From Hericium rajendrae (lineage: Eukaryota; Basidiomycota; Agaricomycetes; Russulales; Hericiaceae): a stretch of 64,000 nucleotides of DNA. Below the pieces are notes generated by a model, which worked only from the letters and a program-made list of their open reading frames with translations, ran no database searches and was not told where the DNA came from. A program made the translations under genes and the position numbers. Below, in pieces: positions 34,761 to 45,892 of this stretch. The first letter of the stretch is position 1. Each line of letters starts with the position of its first letter. The stretch spans positions 248,001 through 312,000 of the forward strand of contig CM065884.1 in assembly GCA_033439255.1 (NCBI GenBank). The letters are read 5' to 3'.

Positions 34761-37010
34761 GGGGAACTTGACGATGACGCCCCTGGCGTCTGTCGCGCGA
34801 TGCGGGGCCTAGGTCGCGGATGACGACGAGCATGACGCCGTATCGTCGAGGGTCGTCAGCGACGTCGCTCGTGGACCGGTGACCTGCTCGCCTACATGCC
34901 CCTTGTCGTGACGCCCGAGCACGGTAGTGAATCTGCAAGGCGCGCCCGTGAGTATGGTCACCTAGTCCACGAAACAGGACTCACCGGTAGATACGAGTAG
35001 ATATATATTGCTGTAGAAACTTGACGATGACGCCCTTGGCGTCTGCGGCGCGACGCGAGGCCGAGGTCGTCGGGCGCTGCTATACAACGAGCATGCGCGC
35101 TGCGCCATCGCATGGAATATCTATGTCCTCGGTAGACAGGCGATTCCCGCGGCCATTCGAAGCATCCGAAGGGTCCTGGATACCTTTGGATAGATGCAGA
35201 TTGGATCAGACATGCTCACCGGTACGATATAAACAAATACGGCTTACAGGGAAACTTGATGATGACGCCCTTGGCATGTGTGGTGCGCCGGCAGGCCACA
35301 ATCGTGGCGCGCTAGCAACAACAAGCATCCGCGCCGCGGAACGTCAGTGACGACGTTCGTGGATCGAGGAGATACTTACCTGCATACCTCTTTCCGTGGC
35401 GCGTGAACGACGGCAGTGAATCTGCAAGGCATGCAGTGAGTACTATAATTGATTCTGCGAGAAAGGACTAACCATGATATGCGTAGATATAACTTGCTAT
35501 AGACTCTTGACGATGACACCCTTGGTGCCCATCGCGCGGCACGAGGCCGAGATCGTATGTCCTGGGCTGGGTCGTCAAACGGACATCAGTGACAAGCTTC
35601 GGGGATCGGTGGGCCTCTTCCATCGTGCTGCAATGCATCAACGGCGCGGCGAATGTGCCAGACGGCGGTGAGTATTGTCTTTAATCCGATGCAGCAGTAC
35701 TGACCGGTGAGATATACCTTGCAGAAGAAACTTGACGATGACGCACTTGGCGTCTATTGCACGACACGAGGCCGAGGTCGCAGCGCGCTGGGCTGCGACG
35801 GTCATCTGCGCTGCATCGGGAGGGCACGTCAGCGATGACGTTTATAGATCGGCAGGCTTCCCACGCACATGGCTCTGGTCGTAGCATGTCGATGGCGGCA
35901 TTGAATCTGCGAACCGGTCCGTAAGTACTATCATTAGACTGCAAACCATTATGAAACAAGACTCACCAGTAGATATGAGCATCCACGAGTAACTTGACGA
36001 CGACGCCCTTGGCGTCCATGGCGTAATGCTAGGCCAAGATCGTAGAGCGCTGGGCCATGCTACGCATCGGCGCTGCATCATTAGGGGGGCATCAGTAATG
36101 CTCAATCGTGGATTAGCGAGTCTCTCACCAGGATCGTTGTCGCGTCGTGACGCATGAACAGCGGCAGAAATCTGCCAACACATCAGTCAGTGCCATCATT
36201 GAGTCTATAAAGCGAGGCTTACCGGTAGATGAGAACAGATAAAACGTGTATTAGAAACTTAACGATGACGCCCTTGGCGTCAACGGCATGACACCGGGGC
36301 TGGATCCCGATGCGCTGGGCTTGGCCAAGCGTCCGCGCTGCTGCGTTGTTGAGGGAACGTTAGCGACGCTGCTCGTGAACGGGTCAATGTTTCACCTACT
36401 CGCATCTCATCCTGGCGCCTTAAGTACGGCAATGAGTCTGCATGTACGTTGGTGAGTACAATCTTTAATCTGACACAGCGGTACTCACCAGCGGGCAAGG
36501 CGGGCGTGGTGGCGGCAGGGCAGGCGTGACGGCAAGGTGAGCACGGCGAGATAGCGAAGGGCGGCGCGTTGAACTTGGCGATGACACACTTGGCGCTGGC
36601 GTGTTCCATAGCGAAGGCAGCGGAATGGGGCGGCGTGGAGTCTCCACGATGGGTGAGTACATCAACAACCAGATTCGCATGCAGTACTCACCCACAGTAA
36701 GTTCCCATCCCCACCTCGTACTTGATGATGACGCCCAGTGCATCGCACAGAACATGCATGGCGGCCGGGGACTACCGCGCCCAGGCACGTATGATGAAGT
36801 CGCGGGCGGGCGCGCGTCACAGTGGATGACAACACCCTTCTCGGCCCTCAGGCGCGGCCGTATGGCAGGGAGAGTCCGACCTGCCTCCGGCAGAAACACA
36901 GAGATCTGCGCTACAGGTGAGTATATCGACAATGGGGTTCGCGCGGACTACTCACTCCCTGACCATGACGCCGCCCTTCCCTCGCCCGCCCCATATTTGA
37001 CGATCACGCC
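34760..37010 (-). repeat. Degenerate tandem array of about ten exon-like units
   Basis: The word GACGATGACGCCCTTGGCGT, with variations, recurs at about 34770, 35022, 35253, 35507, 35733, 35994, 36259 and 36575, with weaker versions near 36720 and 36997, at spacings of about 230-320 bp. On the minus strand each unit reads like AMDAKGVIVKFLLQ…YR followed by a GTGAGT- or GTAAG-type donor. A second shared motif ending in CAG precedes most of them. The array therefore looks like one exon plus its intron duplicated many times. Whether the exons are spliced together is unknown. Confidence 0.6.
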
Positions 37011-37404
37011 CATCTCTACGCACGCAATGCACGTTGACGTCGAAGACCTTGGCGCCGGAGCATGCAGGGCCCTGGCACATGGAGGCAAGGTGCATCGCCT
37101 TTGGGCGTAGTCGCTCCGCGTACGCCAGCGTCGCCGCTCGCCGCGGCCTCGTGCTCGTCGAGCGCCTTGTGCGCGTGTGCTCCTCCTCGAGTCGCTCGAG
37201 ATCGCGCTTCAACCGGTCGACCTCGAACTGCAGCGAGAAGGGCGCGGTCGCGTGGCTCTCGCCAAGCTTCTTCAACTCCGTGCCCGGCGCCTGCAGCGCA
37301 TTGAGGTTGGATTCGCATGCAGCGGCGCAGCCCTGCACGCCGTGAGCAGGTACACAACCGGTGCGCCGGTGACCTGGGATGCACAAAAAGGCCTGTGCTG
37401 GCAT
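37011..37404 (-). CDS. Coiled-coil protein fragment next to the repeat array
   Basis: One open minus-strand frame contains LNALQAPGTELKKLGESHAT followed by LQFEVDRLKRDLERLEEEHT, a clear heptad coiled coil, then a basic low-complexity end. No family was recognised. It could be the first exon of the repetitive gene made by the array downstream, or a captured piece of a host coiled-coil gene like the EB1 fragment. Confidence 0.4.
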
Positions 37405-38053
37405 GGTTGAACGCGTCTCTAGGACCGACGCCCCGTTGGCCTGAGGCGAGGCTTGCTAAGGGAAATAAGGGAGGTCAGTAAAGTTGAAACGAAGGTGCGC
37501 CCAGTCAAGGGCGATGGAGAGAGGGGATATGGGCCTGAAGAATGACCGGGATCGCTCATGCAAAAAATGCGCGCATTTTGGCGGGCCCGGTCGTGGGGAG
37601 GAGGAGGAAAGGAGGCCTGTCCTTTTAACGCAGACTGTGGCAGTGACCTTTGTTTACTCTCACGTGAGATCATGTGACAGGATCGGTCCGGTGCTTGACC
37701 AACGACGCGCCTTGGCCGATGTAGCAGCTAGGCTCTAGGCCTGAGGAATACTATTAGCTGCGCGATAAATAGCACGGTCATTTGCGCCAGCCGTAGCTAC
37801 GTTTGACCCTGGGCAGGATTCCGGCAATATAGCAATGATGAGCACCTGCAGAAATTCCGCCAGCCAGAGTGCTTGGACCAAGAGTAAAATTCCAGAAAAA
37901 AAGCCGGAAGCCACCGCTCATTCAGCATGCGTTCCGTGCTCTGCAGGGAGCCGCCTCGGGCATCAGGCTCAGGCTTCTAGCACCAGCTAGCTCAGTGAGT
38001 TTTCTAGCTGGCTTTTAAGAATGGGCTAATAATCCAGGAAGCCAGCCGATCCC

Positions 38054-39687
38054 ATGTCTCGTCCACGGGAAGCCATGCATGCCTTTCTCATGGAGGCACA
38101 CAACATCACGATCGAAGCTCGATTTGTCTGCACGTCCCTGCCAAACGTCGACTTGGCAGCTGTGGAGCGAGCTGCACTTCAACTCCATGCAATCCGCCGA
38201 GTTCTAGCAGACTTGAACGAGCCGTTCACATCCTTAGAAGAAGCTCAGTCCCTGATTCGTTTTGTGGACAGTTTCCTCCGACCGTTGGAGGCACATATGG
38301 ATGCGCCGCCAGTGCCTCAGTCGACAGCAATGCCTCGGGTGTATACAGGCAAGTCAGGCAGGCCTACATTCGATCTGAACTTGGAACGAGCCCTGCAGCT
38401 GCACTCGCTGGGCAACTCCTGGAGCCATGTTGCGGCTGCAATGGGGGTCTGCAGGGGCACGCTTTACAACCACTTCCATGCGCATGGCATGTCCACAGCA
38501 CGCCCAACTTACACCGACATTGAGGACGATGACCTGGATGAAGCCGTCGCCAAGATATCGCTGCAGCACCCCTTTGAGGGCTCCTCGCTGGTCCAAGGCC
38601 ACCTCAAGTCTCAGGAAATCTATGTTACAATGGAGCGGGTGCAGGCCAGCTTGCGGCGCGTGGATGCACTTGGGGTGATAACTCGGTGAGCTCCCTCCTC
38701 TTGGCAAGACCCAGCTCCTGAACTCTTCCTCCAGGTGGTCAGGCATTATCAAACGCCGTGTGTACCGTGTTCGTGGCTCCAACGCGCTTTGGCATATGGA
38801 CGGCAATGAGAAGCTGCGTCCATGGGGGTTCTACATCCATGGTTGCATCGATGGCCACTCCCGACTCATCATATACCTGGCTTGTCGCATGAACAAGAGG
38901 GCCAGGACCGTCCAAGAAGTCTTCATACAGCAGGGGATCTCCGTGTATGGCTGGCCCAGCCGTGTTAGGGGAGATTTTGGTACAGAAAACAACCGCGTGG
39001 AAGATGCCATGGTCCAGCACTGGGGCGAAGGGCACCGAGCATTTCTTCGTGGAAGGTCGGTTCTGTGATGCACAGTCCTGGTATCCATGGCTGGCTCACA
39101 ACGTTTTACTCAGATCACTTCATAATGTCCGCATTGAGCGCCTATGGCGCGATGTTCGCAAGGGGACTACAGAGATGTACCGCCAGGTATTCTTCCACCT
39201 AGAAGAACGCTCTCTTTTAGACCTGGATGATGCTGTACACCGGGCTTGCCTGGCGCTGGTCTTTGAGCACCGCATTCAGGCATCGCTCAACCGGACCATG
39301 GATGCGTGGAACCATCACAAGGTTCGCACCGCAGGCAAGCGCACCCCAATTGCACTGTTTGAGATTAGCAGGGAGATGGCGATGCGTAAGGGGTATTGGA
39401 CAGGTGATCCCGGCGATTCTCTGGAGGATGCAGCTGATCCGTTATATGGCTTTGATGGCGATGCTCCCCTTCCTCCTGCAGACGAGCTAGGGGAGGATCC
39501 CATCCACACGCAGCCAGAACTAGGTGGTAACGTGGAAGCAGATGGCACAGAGGAGATGGGTATGGTCCAGCAGCTCTTATTGGACTTTGATTTCAGGGCT
39601 GATGACGGAAACTGGGGAATTAACATCTACTGCGAAGCCGTTCTACTTACCAACAGTCGTCTACATATGAGCACTCATGTACCGTAA
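38054..39687 (+). CDS. Integrase-core (rve-like D,D,E) transposase
   Basis: Predicted 508-residue transposase, three exons: 38054-38685, 38735-39055 and 39114-39687, with all phases consistent. N-terminal helices are followed by a helix-turn-helix region (SWSHVAAAMGVCRGTLYNHF) and the catalytic domain: LWHMDGNEKLRPWGFYIHG (first Asp), IDGHSRLIIYL, RGDFGTEN (second Asp) and NVRIERLWRDV (Glu), with 34 residues between the second Asp and the Glu. The tail is acidic. The family is widespread in mushrooms and fish genomes, and the DNA-cleaving triad appears intact. It is the only recognisable transposase between the terminal repeats and is the likely mobiliser of the element. Confidence 0.8.
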
Positions 39688-39697
39688 TATTAAACAG

Positions 39698-42600
39698 TTA
39701 CTTATAGGAATTCTTCTTGCCCTCCAACGCATTGTTGAGAGCCGCCGTAATCTCAACACATATCTCCGTCCAAGACTGGTCCATGTTAGTGTTCTTGTCC
39801 GGGTGGTAGGTCTGTAGTAAGAATAGCATCAGAAGCAGGCTGGCTGGGTCTAGGGGAAGGGCTCACCGCCATCAGCTTTTTCCACTGCTGCTTTCGAGTG
39901 AGGTCCCAAAAGATGCCATCTCCATATGATATGCGGCGTTGTGGGTCCAAATGCGAGAAGTAAGTCAAGACTGAAGCCACCGTCGTATCCCATTCCAAGA
40001 TGGTGTGAAGCGACTGAGCCTTCTGTACCTGAGTTCTTCCTGACAACGGCTCAGGGAATGCCTTACGAGGCTGACGTGGTACAAGTGAAGCCGGCGACCT
40101 TGACCGATATCTTGCAGTTCCTTTATGAGCTGGGCGTGGCCGAGGTCGAGGCCGAGATCCACTTGAGCTGGGTTTCGGTGCGTCACTACTCTCAGCCTCC
40201 CTCTTGGGTTTTTCAGATTCGTCCTCAGAGCCAGATGGAATCTCCACATAAGTCGGCTTGGAGCTCTTCTTTCCCTTTGAAGGCGCAGGGGGCTTCCATT
40301 CCGATTGTTTTTGGGTAGGTGGTGGCCTACTGGCCTTTTGCTGTTTTTTTTCGCTTAGAATTTCTGAGACGTCTGGAAATTCCACATCTATGCGAGATGT
40401 TAACAATAAACCTAGGTCTCTGAAGCTGAACACCTGACCTGAGTCGTCACCAGTCAAGTCAAAAAGAGGTGGTTTCTTCTTTTTATGTCCGGAACCATCA
40501 GACTTAGGTGGATTTGGCTCTACGTCGGAGAGAGAGTGACTAAACCAAGGGCTATGAGATTTCAAAGTCTATCAAACAGGACTAACTCGAAGCCTACTTC
40601 AAGCCTCCACTCCTAGCTGGGCCTCGACTGCGTGTACGCGGTCCTTGCTGAAACTCCTCTGCATTCTCATGCTGGACGTCATCTCCACCTTTCTTCTACC
40701 CCGATGAGTTAGCCCGGTATGCTATCACGAAGAAGCATATAAGTCGACGAACATTGTCATTCTCTGCCCGTTTGGCTTTGCCATGTACAGTGGACTATTG
40801 GCATCAGAGAATTTAGTATTTCGAAAGGAAGAAAATTAGGTCGGGCTTACCTTGACGTAGTTGCGAAGCTGAAGGCTGAATTCACGGCAGAAAATGTTGA
40901 ATATGTTGAGGAACTCCTGGTAGTATATCTGATCCACAGGGAATGAATCCAGAAAGGGGTATACGACTGATGACATCAGCCGTAGCAGTCCCCAGTTGCC
41001 TCCATAGATGTTGTTGAACGTCATACTGAGATGATTGGCATCGTCACCATAATCAGCTTTCAGGGAAGATCGCAGATCCTCAGGTTGGCAGGAATGAAGA
41101 TGAATAGATGCCATCTCCATACTGTTCCAATCTTCTTGCGTGGCCACCTGAACAGCCGAAGGTTCAAAGCGTGAGGTGGTAGTCTAGGGATTTTAAAGGA
41201 TAATTACTTACGGTCAACTTGTGGTCGACTTGAAGCAGTTGAGCTCCAAGCGATCTTATGTCCTCTGGGTCATAATGATGGCGATCCACCGTGCATCGGA
41301 AATTGGTGACCAGCTCATCGAGAGCGATCACATAACCCTGCAGATTTATGCAGAGCTGACTTCCTGAATGGACGACAGAAGCCTCCATTGCATGAGCAAC
41401 CTCATGGAGCAGAAATAGACCATGGACTGCCAGTTCTATCCCATAGGGCCCGAGAGCGAAGTCCTTTCTCATAACATCTTTGGCTGCATCAGCTGCCTGG
41501 ACGTCTTCGGAGGAAATGGCAGGGATCCGTGTGGCGAGCTCTACCAAGAACATGATGCTATCAAGGAAATCTGGACCGACCATGTCCCATAACAGGCTGG
41601 GCGAATGGATTCCTTGACCGTTCCTCCATTTCTGAACGCTGAGATCTACAAAAATATGAGCTGTCTCTACCTTTTTGTACGGACCTCCTATAGCGCTTGG
41701 CCACTGTAAATAGAAAAGCTCAACGGCAGTCAAATCATCAAGAAAATTAAACCCCAACTTACCCAAGGCTTAGAGGGCTTCGGAGGACAGATGTTGATCA
41801 GAGTTCGAGTAAGGGCGTCATACGCCGAAACAAAGACATCCGCAAAGGGGTCTGACTTTGAGCTTGCATCAAATGCAGCTTTCGATCCAAAATCACCCTG
41901 ATCTTGGAACGCAGTGCTGTGGCGTGATCCCAGATCCTACAGATGGTCTTTAGCATGAGAATTGCTTTAATTAAAGCGTATGCACCTGAAATTCCCTGTC
42001 GCTGCCAGCCGTGGGTATGCTGGCCGAGGCATGTGGCTTCTAAATTATAAACAATCAGTACAGTGAGAGGCAGTTTGCATAGAAAGGTACCCGCTTTGAG
42101 ATTTTCAGGCGGGTCTTGTACAATATCCTGATCTGCGTCACTCATGCTATCACCTAGGCTATGTTTCTCCGCATGAGATTCTGCCTCATTGTTTTCATCT
42201 GCCTGGGAGCTCAGTTCACTTTCACTATCGGTATCTTCATCTGCGACAGCACCCGGTCCAGGCAACAAAGAAATGTTGTCAGAACCTGCGACGAGAGCGA
42301 TGAAGACTGGTTTTGAAAATCCGGTAGAGCTGGAATACCCCAAGGCTGACGTGGCCCTGCAAGATAGCCATAAGTACATGACATGGCCAGTGGCTTAGAG
42401 AGGGCAAACCGTTTCATTTCTTCGTAGTCAACATTCATGGTATCAGGCACCGGTCGAAGATAGCGTGAACCTCCCTTTTTCTCTCCAGTGCTAAAAAGAA
42501 CCGTCCAGATGCGAGACTGATCTAGCTTATCGCCGAAGTTGTCCAATGCCTTTTGAAATGCGGGTACATTTACAAAATGGCTGGAGATAAGGCGATCAAC

Positions 42601-43554
42601 CTCACTGCTTGATGCCATTTTGGAGATAGTTATGGTGCGTGTGAGACCGGCCAGATGTAGATTATTCAAGCTAACAGGCAAGATCTGGGTCAGGATTGTC
42701 GATCCAATATAGAAAGTGAAGAGACTTACAATGTAGGCCCTGGCTTACGATATTCTCCTCTATGGACACGACCTGTGCGCTCTGCCAAGAAGACGGTGAA
42801 TTTTGTAGTCGGAATGGGCTTGGAGGGCTTGGGAGGCTGAGAATTAGTACGTTTTCCTGTTGAAGAGCAGGCAGACTTTGATCTGCTTTTGCTACGGGCC
42901 TCCGGTTTTGCATCAGACCTCTTACGCTTCAAAATGGTTTCACTCAAGCGATTTGCTGCATCTTGCTGAGCCTGTGACGTTGAGTGGGTAAACAAGATAA
43001 ATCTAGAGATACAAACAGCTGGAACGTACCTTGGCTGCCGGGTAGAAAGGCTGAGGCCCTGATCCGCCAGCAATCTTTGCCTGTCGAAGCTCAGCATGTG
43101 CTCTAAACATGCCTCCTGCATCTGGACTGCCTGCAGACCTGCCGAAGTCAGAGGTGGATGTGGGGCGTGAGTTATGCATGGACTCCTGCGTCTTTGAGAT
43201 GAAGGGAGGTGGAACAGGGGGTGAGGGAGCTGGCTGAGCCAGTGGAGCGGAAGACTGCTGCAAAGTCATCTCAGTCACGACAAAGGTAAAATTTTTAGAC
43301 ACAGGCCTCACCGAAGCAGGACTCTGTGCGCCAAAAAATGAGTGTTGCTGTCCAGAAGGCAAGCCATTGGCTGGAAGGATCTTATGCCAGAGAGCGACAT
43401 GGTCACACAACAGACAATGTAAAGTAACGAGAGTAGAGGGGTTGTTTACGAGGTGAGAATCCTCTCCACGAGGAACGAACTGAGGACAATCTCCACAGCC
43501 TCTGAACCGGCAAAGGCCCAGAGACTGGGGAGTTATCTCCCAGGGGGCAGCCAT
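39698..43554 (-). CDS. Large multi-exon protein with J-domain-like C-terminus (transposon-borne)
   Basis: Read from ATG at 43554 to the stop at 39698-39700, with about ten or more introns; inner boundaries are only partly settled. The N-terminus has a Cys-rich, probably zinc-binding block (GLCRFRGCGDCPQF … LHCLLCDHVALWHK). A Ser/Pro/basic linker (KRKRSDAKPEARSKSRSKSA) follows. The middle is helical and contains RHHYDPEDIRSLGAQLLQVD and VHGLFLLHEVAHAMEASVVH. A disordered region then leads to FWDLTRKQQWKKLMA spliced to TYHPDKNTNMDQSW, which carries the HPD signature of a J domain. Related proteins are common in mushrooms, but their function is unknown to me. A role with Hsp70 in the host or in transposition is conjecture. 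Confidence 0.55.
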
Positions 43555-44069
43555 TGCGTTAGCAGAGAATGCCTGGCAGGCGACTCGTGCTAAAGAGACC
43601 AAACGAAAAAGGAAGGTCCCAGTGCGGAGGCAAGCTGACCTGCTAAGGGAGGCGGGGATCGCCACCGCTGATTTTGTAAGCCGAAACATAAGGCAGCTGC
43701 AGCACAGACATTCAATTGAATCGACCTGGCATTCATAAGATACGATACTGGCATCTCTAACATAGTTGCATTAGTGGATATGTTGTTACTCACGTAGTCA
43801 CCGACGTCGCCGGTGAACAGCCCATTTTGCCTGCTTTCTGAGCCTTCAGGCCCTGCCGCATCAGCCGCCAGTACACTGGTCAGACTGGGTGGTCCGGCAG
43901 ATAAAACAGTGGCTCTGCACGCAGGCACAGCCAGGCGTGTCACCGCAGGAATGTGGACGCAGTGCGGAGGTTGTTGTCCGGCCAGAGCCCAGGTGCGAGC
44001 AGGCCGTTGAGCTTGATGTCCACCTCGGAGTCAGAGCCGGTGTGCTGGTGCGACAGGTGCATGTGCGGT

Positions 44070-44305
44070 GTGCAGATGCTGTGGTGCAGGATGAGCAGGA
44101 CCTTCAGGACGAACAGCAGGGCGTAGATAGCAAGGTACAGGTGGATCTGGTCGGGGAGGAAGCACGGCCGGTCGGCGAAGGTGCACCACTCCGTGGAGTT
44201 ATCATGCAGCAGGTGGGGGTTGAGGAGCGAAAGGAGGTGGAAGCCGAACAGTGGATGCCCACGGCCATGGAGAACGACTTGATGCTTACTTTGTGCACGC
44301 ACCAG
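44070..44305 (-). pseudogene. Cdc1/Ted1-like metallophosphoesterase 3' fragment
   Basis: The minus strand reads VHKVSIKSFSMAVGI and, after a frame change, GFHLLSLLNPHLL … FADRPCFLPDQIHLYLAIY, then a hydrophobic segment ending LLILHHS. This resembles the C-terminus and final membrane segment of fungal Cdc1/Ted1 phosphoesterases, which remodel GPI anchors or control ER Mn2+. The catalytic domain is missing, so this appears to be another captured host fragment. The identification rests on a short stretch. Confidence 0.4.
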
Positions 44306-44562
44306 GGCGAGATGGGGTGGTCTTCGTTGGGCGGCCTAGTGCATTTCGTGAGTGTTCTGTGCAGTCTTATTCGCGAACCCAGTACTCACCTGAGTTCTGT
44401 GGGATACCGCGTTTGGCTAAGCTTCCTAACATCCAGGCCACGCAGCAACGAGCGACGCCTACTTGGAAGGACAAGGCCTCCTTGTCCATATCGTTGGCGG
44501 CCTTATGTCGGAGTCATTCTCCGGACATGTTTGAGCCCTGCGCATGCTCATTCAGCGCTCAC

Positions 44563-44943
44563 CTAGATTTGCTTGATACAGTACCCTACCCACCTAATCT
44601 CCCAGGATGCAGGCCCTGCGGCCAGCGAAGTGCATCCTTGAAGCATAATTCTTTCTTGTCGACACCAATGGGAGACCGTTGGCATCGCCGCATGTGATGC
44701 AGGCACTGGGCTCAGCCTGGTGTTGTTCTTCAGGCTTCCACATATTTTGTAAGTGTCCCGTGCAGTGCGATTGAGAATGAAGAAGGCGCACTCAATCTGG
44801 TCAAGATCGTTGGATGTGTTCCACGTCTTAGAGAGGCGACGCATGTCAGACAGTTTGCAGTACACGTCCAGGTCCTGTAAAATGAAGAACGAAGAACGCA
44901 GTGATCTGGATGGAAATGATAGGTAGAAACAATGAGCGGTCAT
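44563..44943 (-). CDS. Unrecognised short frame in transposon right part
   Basis: A 126-residue open frame includes LQDLDVYCKLSDMRRLSKTW and IECAFFILNRTARDTYKI, which look like real protein sequence rather than a chance frame. An acceptor-like CAG lies just before LDVYCKLSD. The family is unknown. It may be an exon of a larger or captured gene. Confidence 0.3.
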   Translation of the reverse strand: MTAHCFYLSFPSRSLRSSFFILQDLDVYCKLSDMRRLSKTWNTSNDLDQIECAFFILNRTARDTYKICGSLKNNTRLSPVPASHAAMPTVSHWCRQERIMLQGCTSLAAGPASWEIRWVGYCIKQI

Positions 44944-45892
44944 ACCTAGAGTGACCAGAGCATTGGCAATCGGAAAATTAGCAAGTTCTCCTCGAACAGA
45001 GAAGCACTGATTTGCGGACCTGGAGCTTCTCCCAGAGTGTAGAGTTTCAGCGCGTGGAGCCCGTGAAGTGCTTCAACGAATGATCATGTCCAACACCTGC
45101 AGTGTCAGCATGTTCGACTCGCCGAATAAGCCCATTCTGGCATCGGATTACCGCATGCCAGACATCGCTTACTGCACCCTAAACGAGTCTTGCGGATGCG
45201 CCTGCCATCAGGAAGGCTGCTAGCGCTAGTGCAGGTGGTGCATTGGCCATTGAGGTCATTCAATGCTAGATATTGAGATCGTCAGGGTCATCAAGAGGGC
45301 CACAACGTGAGTCTGCACCTGTTCTGTTGTCCTGACGAGTGCAATATCACGAACGTCAACTTTTTCTGACACGCATTCACAACATAGGGGCCCATAATCA
45401 ATACGCTTGACTAAACTGCAGCGTAAGATGCCGGGTAGCAGTAGTAGACCCACATGGGCGGTCGCCGGTGATGCAGTCCGCGCCGCGTAGCGATCCTGCC
45501 AAATTGACGTATTCAGCAATATAATCCTTCGGAGGAGACCCACGAACCTACAACATTGTTATCGCAGTAGCGACCTCCTACAGGAATACTGCCACACCGA
45601 ACTTACAGTAAAGTGGAAGGCAGACTCAAACCTCCATTGTTTTGTGTCGTGATGTGAACCTCACTCGGATTTCCAAATCGGGCCACGAAATTTGATCCCG
45701 AGTCGAACGTCCTTCAAAAAAGGCCTATCCCACAAACGACTACAACTTCTCGATCCATTGGAAAAGGTCTATCATTTCTGACGACGCATTCTCAGCCTAG
45801 CCTTCATTTTTTCATTACATACAGAACTTCGTCATTGTTTGAGAACCTCCGACATATTTGTTCCGGAATTATTGAACAGTATAGGACCCATA
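44944..45892. other. Transposon right end, mostly non-coding
   Basis: No gene is recognised. Minus-strand frames such as SPPKDYIAEYVNLAGSLRG near 45540 may be part of an exon. Four AACCT words (45545, 45629, 45657 and 45844) mirror the AGGTT array of the left end. The terminal inverted repeat occupies 45866-45892. Confidence 0.5.
45866..45892 (-). repeat. Transposon right terminal inverted repeat
   Basis: Read on the minus strand it begins TATGGGTCC and continues with CTATACTGTTCAATAATTC, matching the left end. CCAACA (45893-45898) follows directly and duplicates 29535-29540. Confidence 0.9.

Larger units (their letters stand above)
29541..45892. mobile_element. 16.35-kb TIR DNA transposon (IS3EU-like) carrying TET/JBP and J-domain genes
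   Basis: Both ends carry a 27-bp terminal inverted repeat with three mismatches. The 6-bp direct repeat CCAACA flanks it at 29535-29540 and 45893-45898. The paralogous locus at 22772-22777 has a single CCGACA followed by the same CGCGAC, which defines the insertion precisely. Contents: AT-rich left end, TET/JBP gene (-), EB1 fragment (-), repeat array, integrase-core transposase (+), large J-domain gene (-), phosphoesterase fragment, and a right end with few features. The 6-bp target duplication, TA-starting termini and rve-type transposase fit the IS3EU superfamily as I remember it; the superfamily name is an inference. No polymerase, capsid or protease genes were seen. The transposase is open and in phase, so the element looks young. 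Confidence 0.85.

Noticed and set aside
34760-37010. CRISPR-like array
   Set aside because: Units are long, degenerate and coding-like, and the organism is a eukaryote.
29541-45892. Possible Polinton/Maverick, suggested by the 6-bp target duplication and an integrase-type enzyme
   Set aside because: No DNA polymerase B, capsid, ATPase or protease genes were recognised, and the terminal repeats are short; a plain DNA transposon explains the data.
29541-45892. KDZ transposon, suggested by the TET/JBP gene
   Set aside because: No KDZ transposase or its cysteine-cluster domain was recognised between the ends; only an integrase-core enzyme is present.
29541-45892. Helitron, suggested by captured host fragments
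   Set aside because: There is a clear target duplication and inverted ends, and no Rep/helicase gene.
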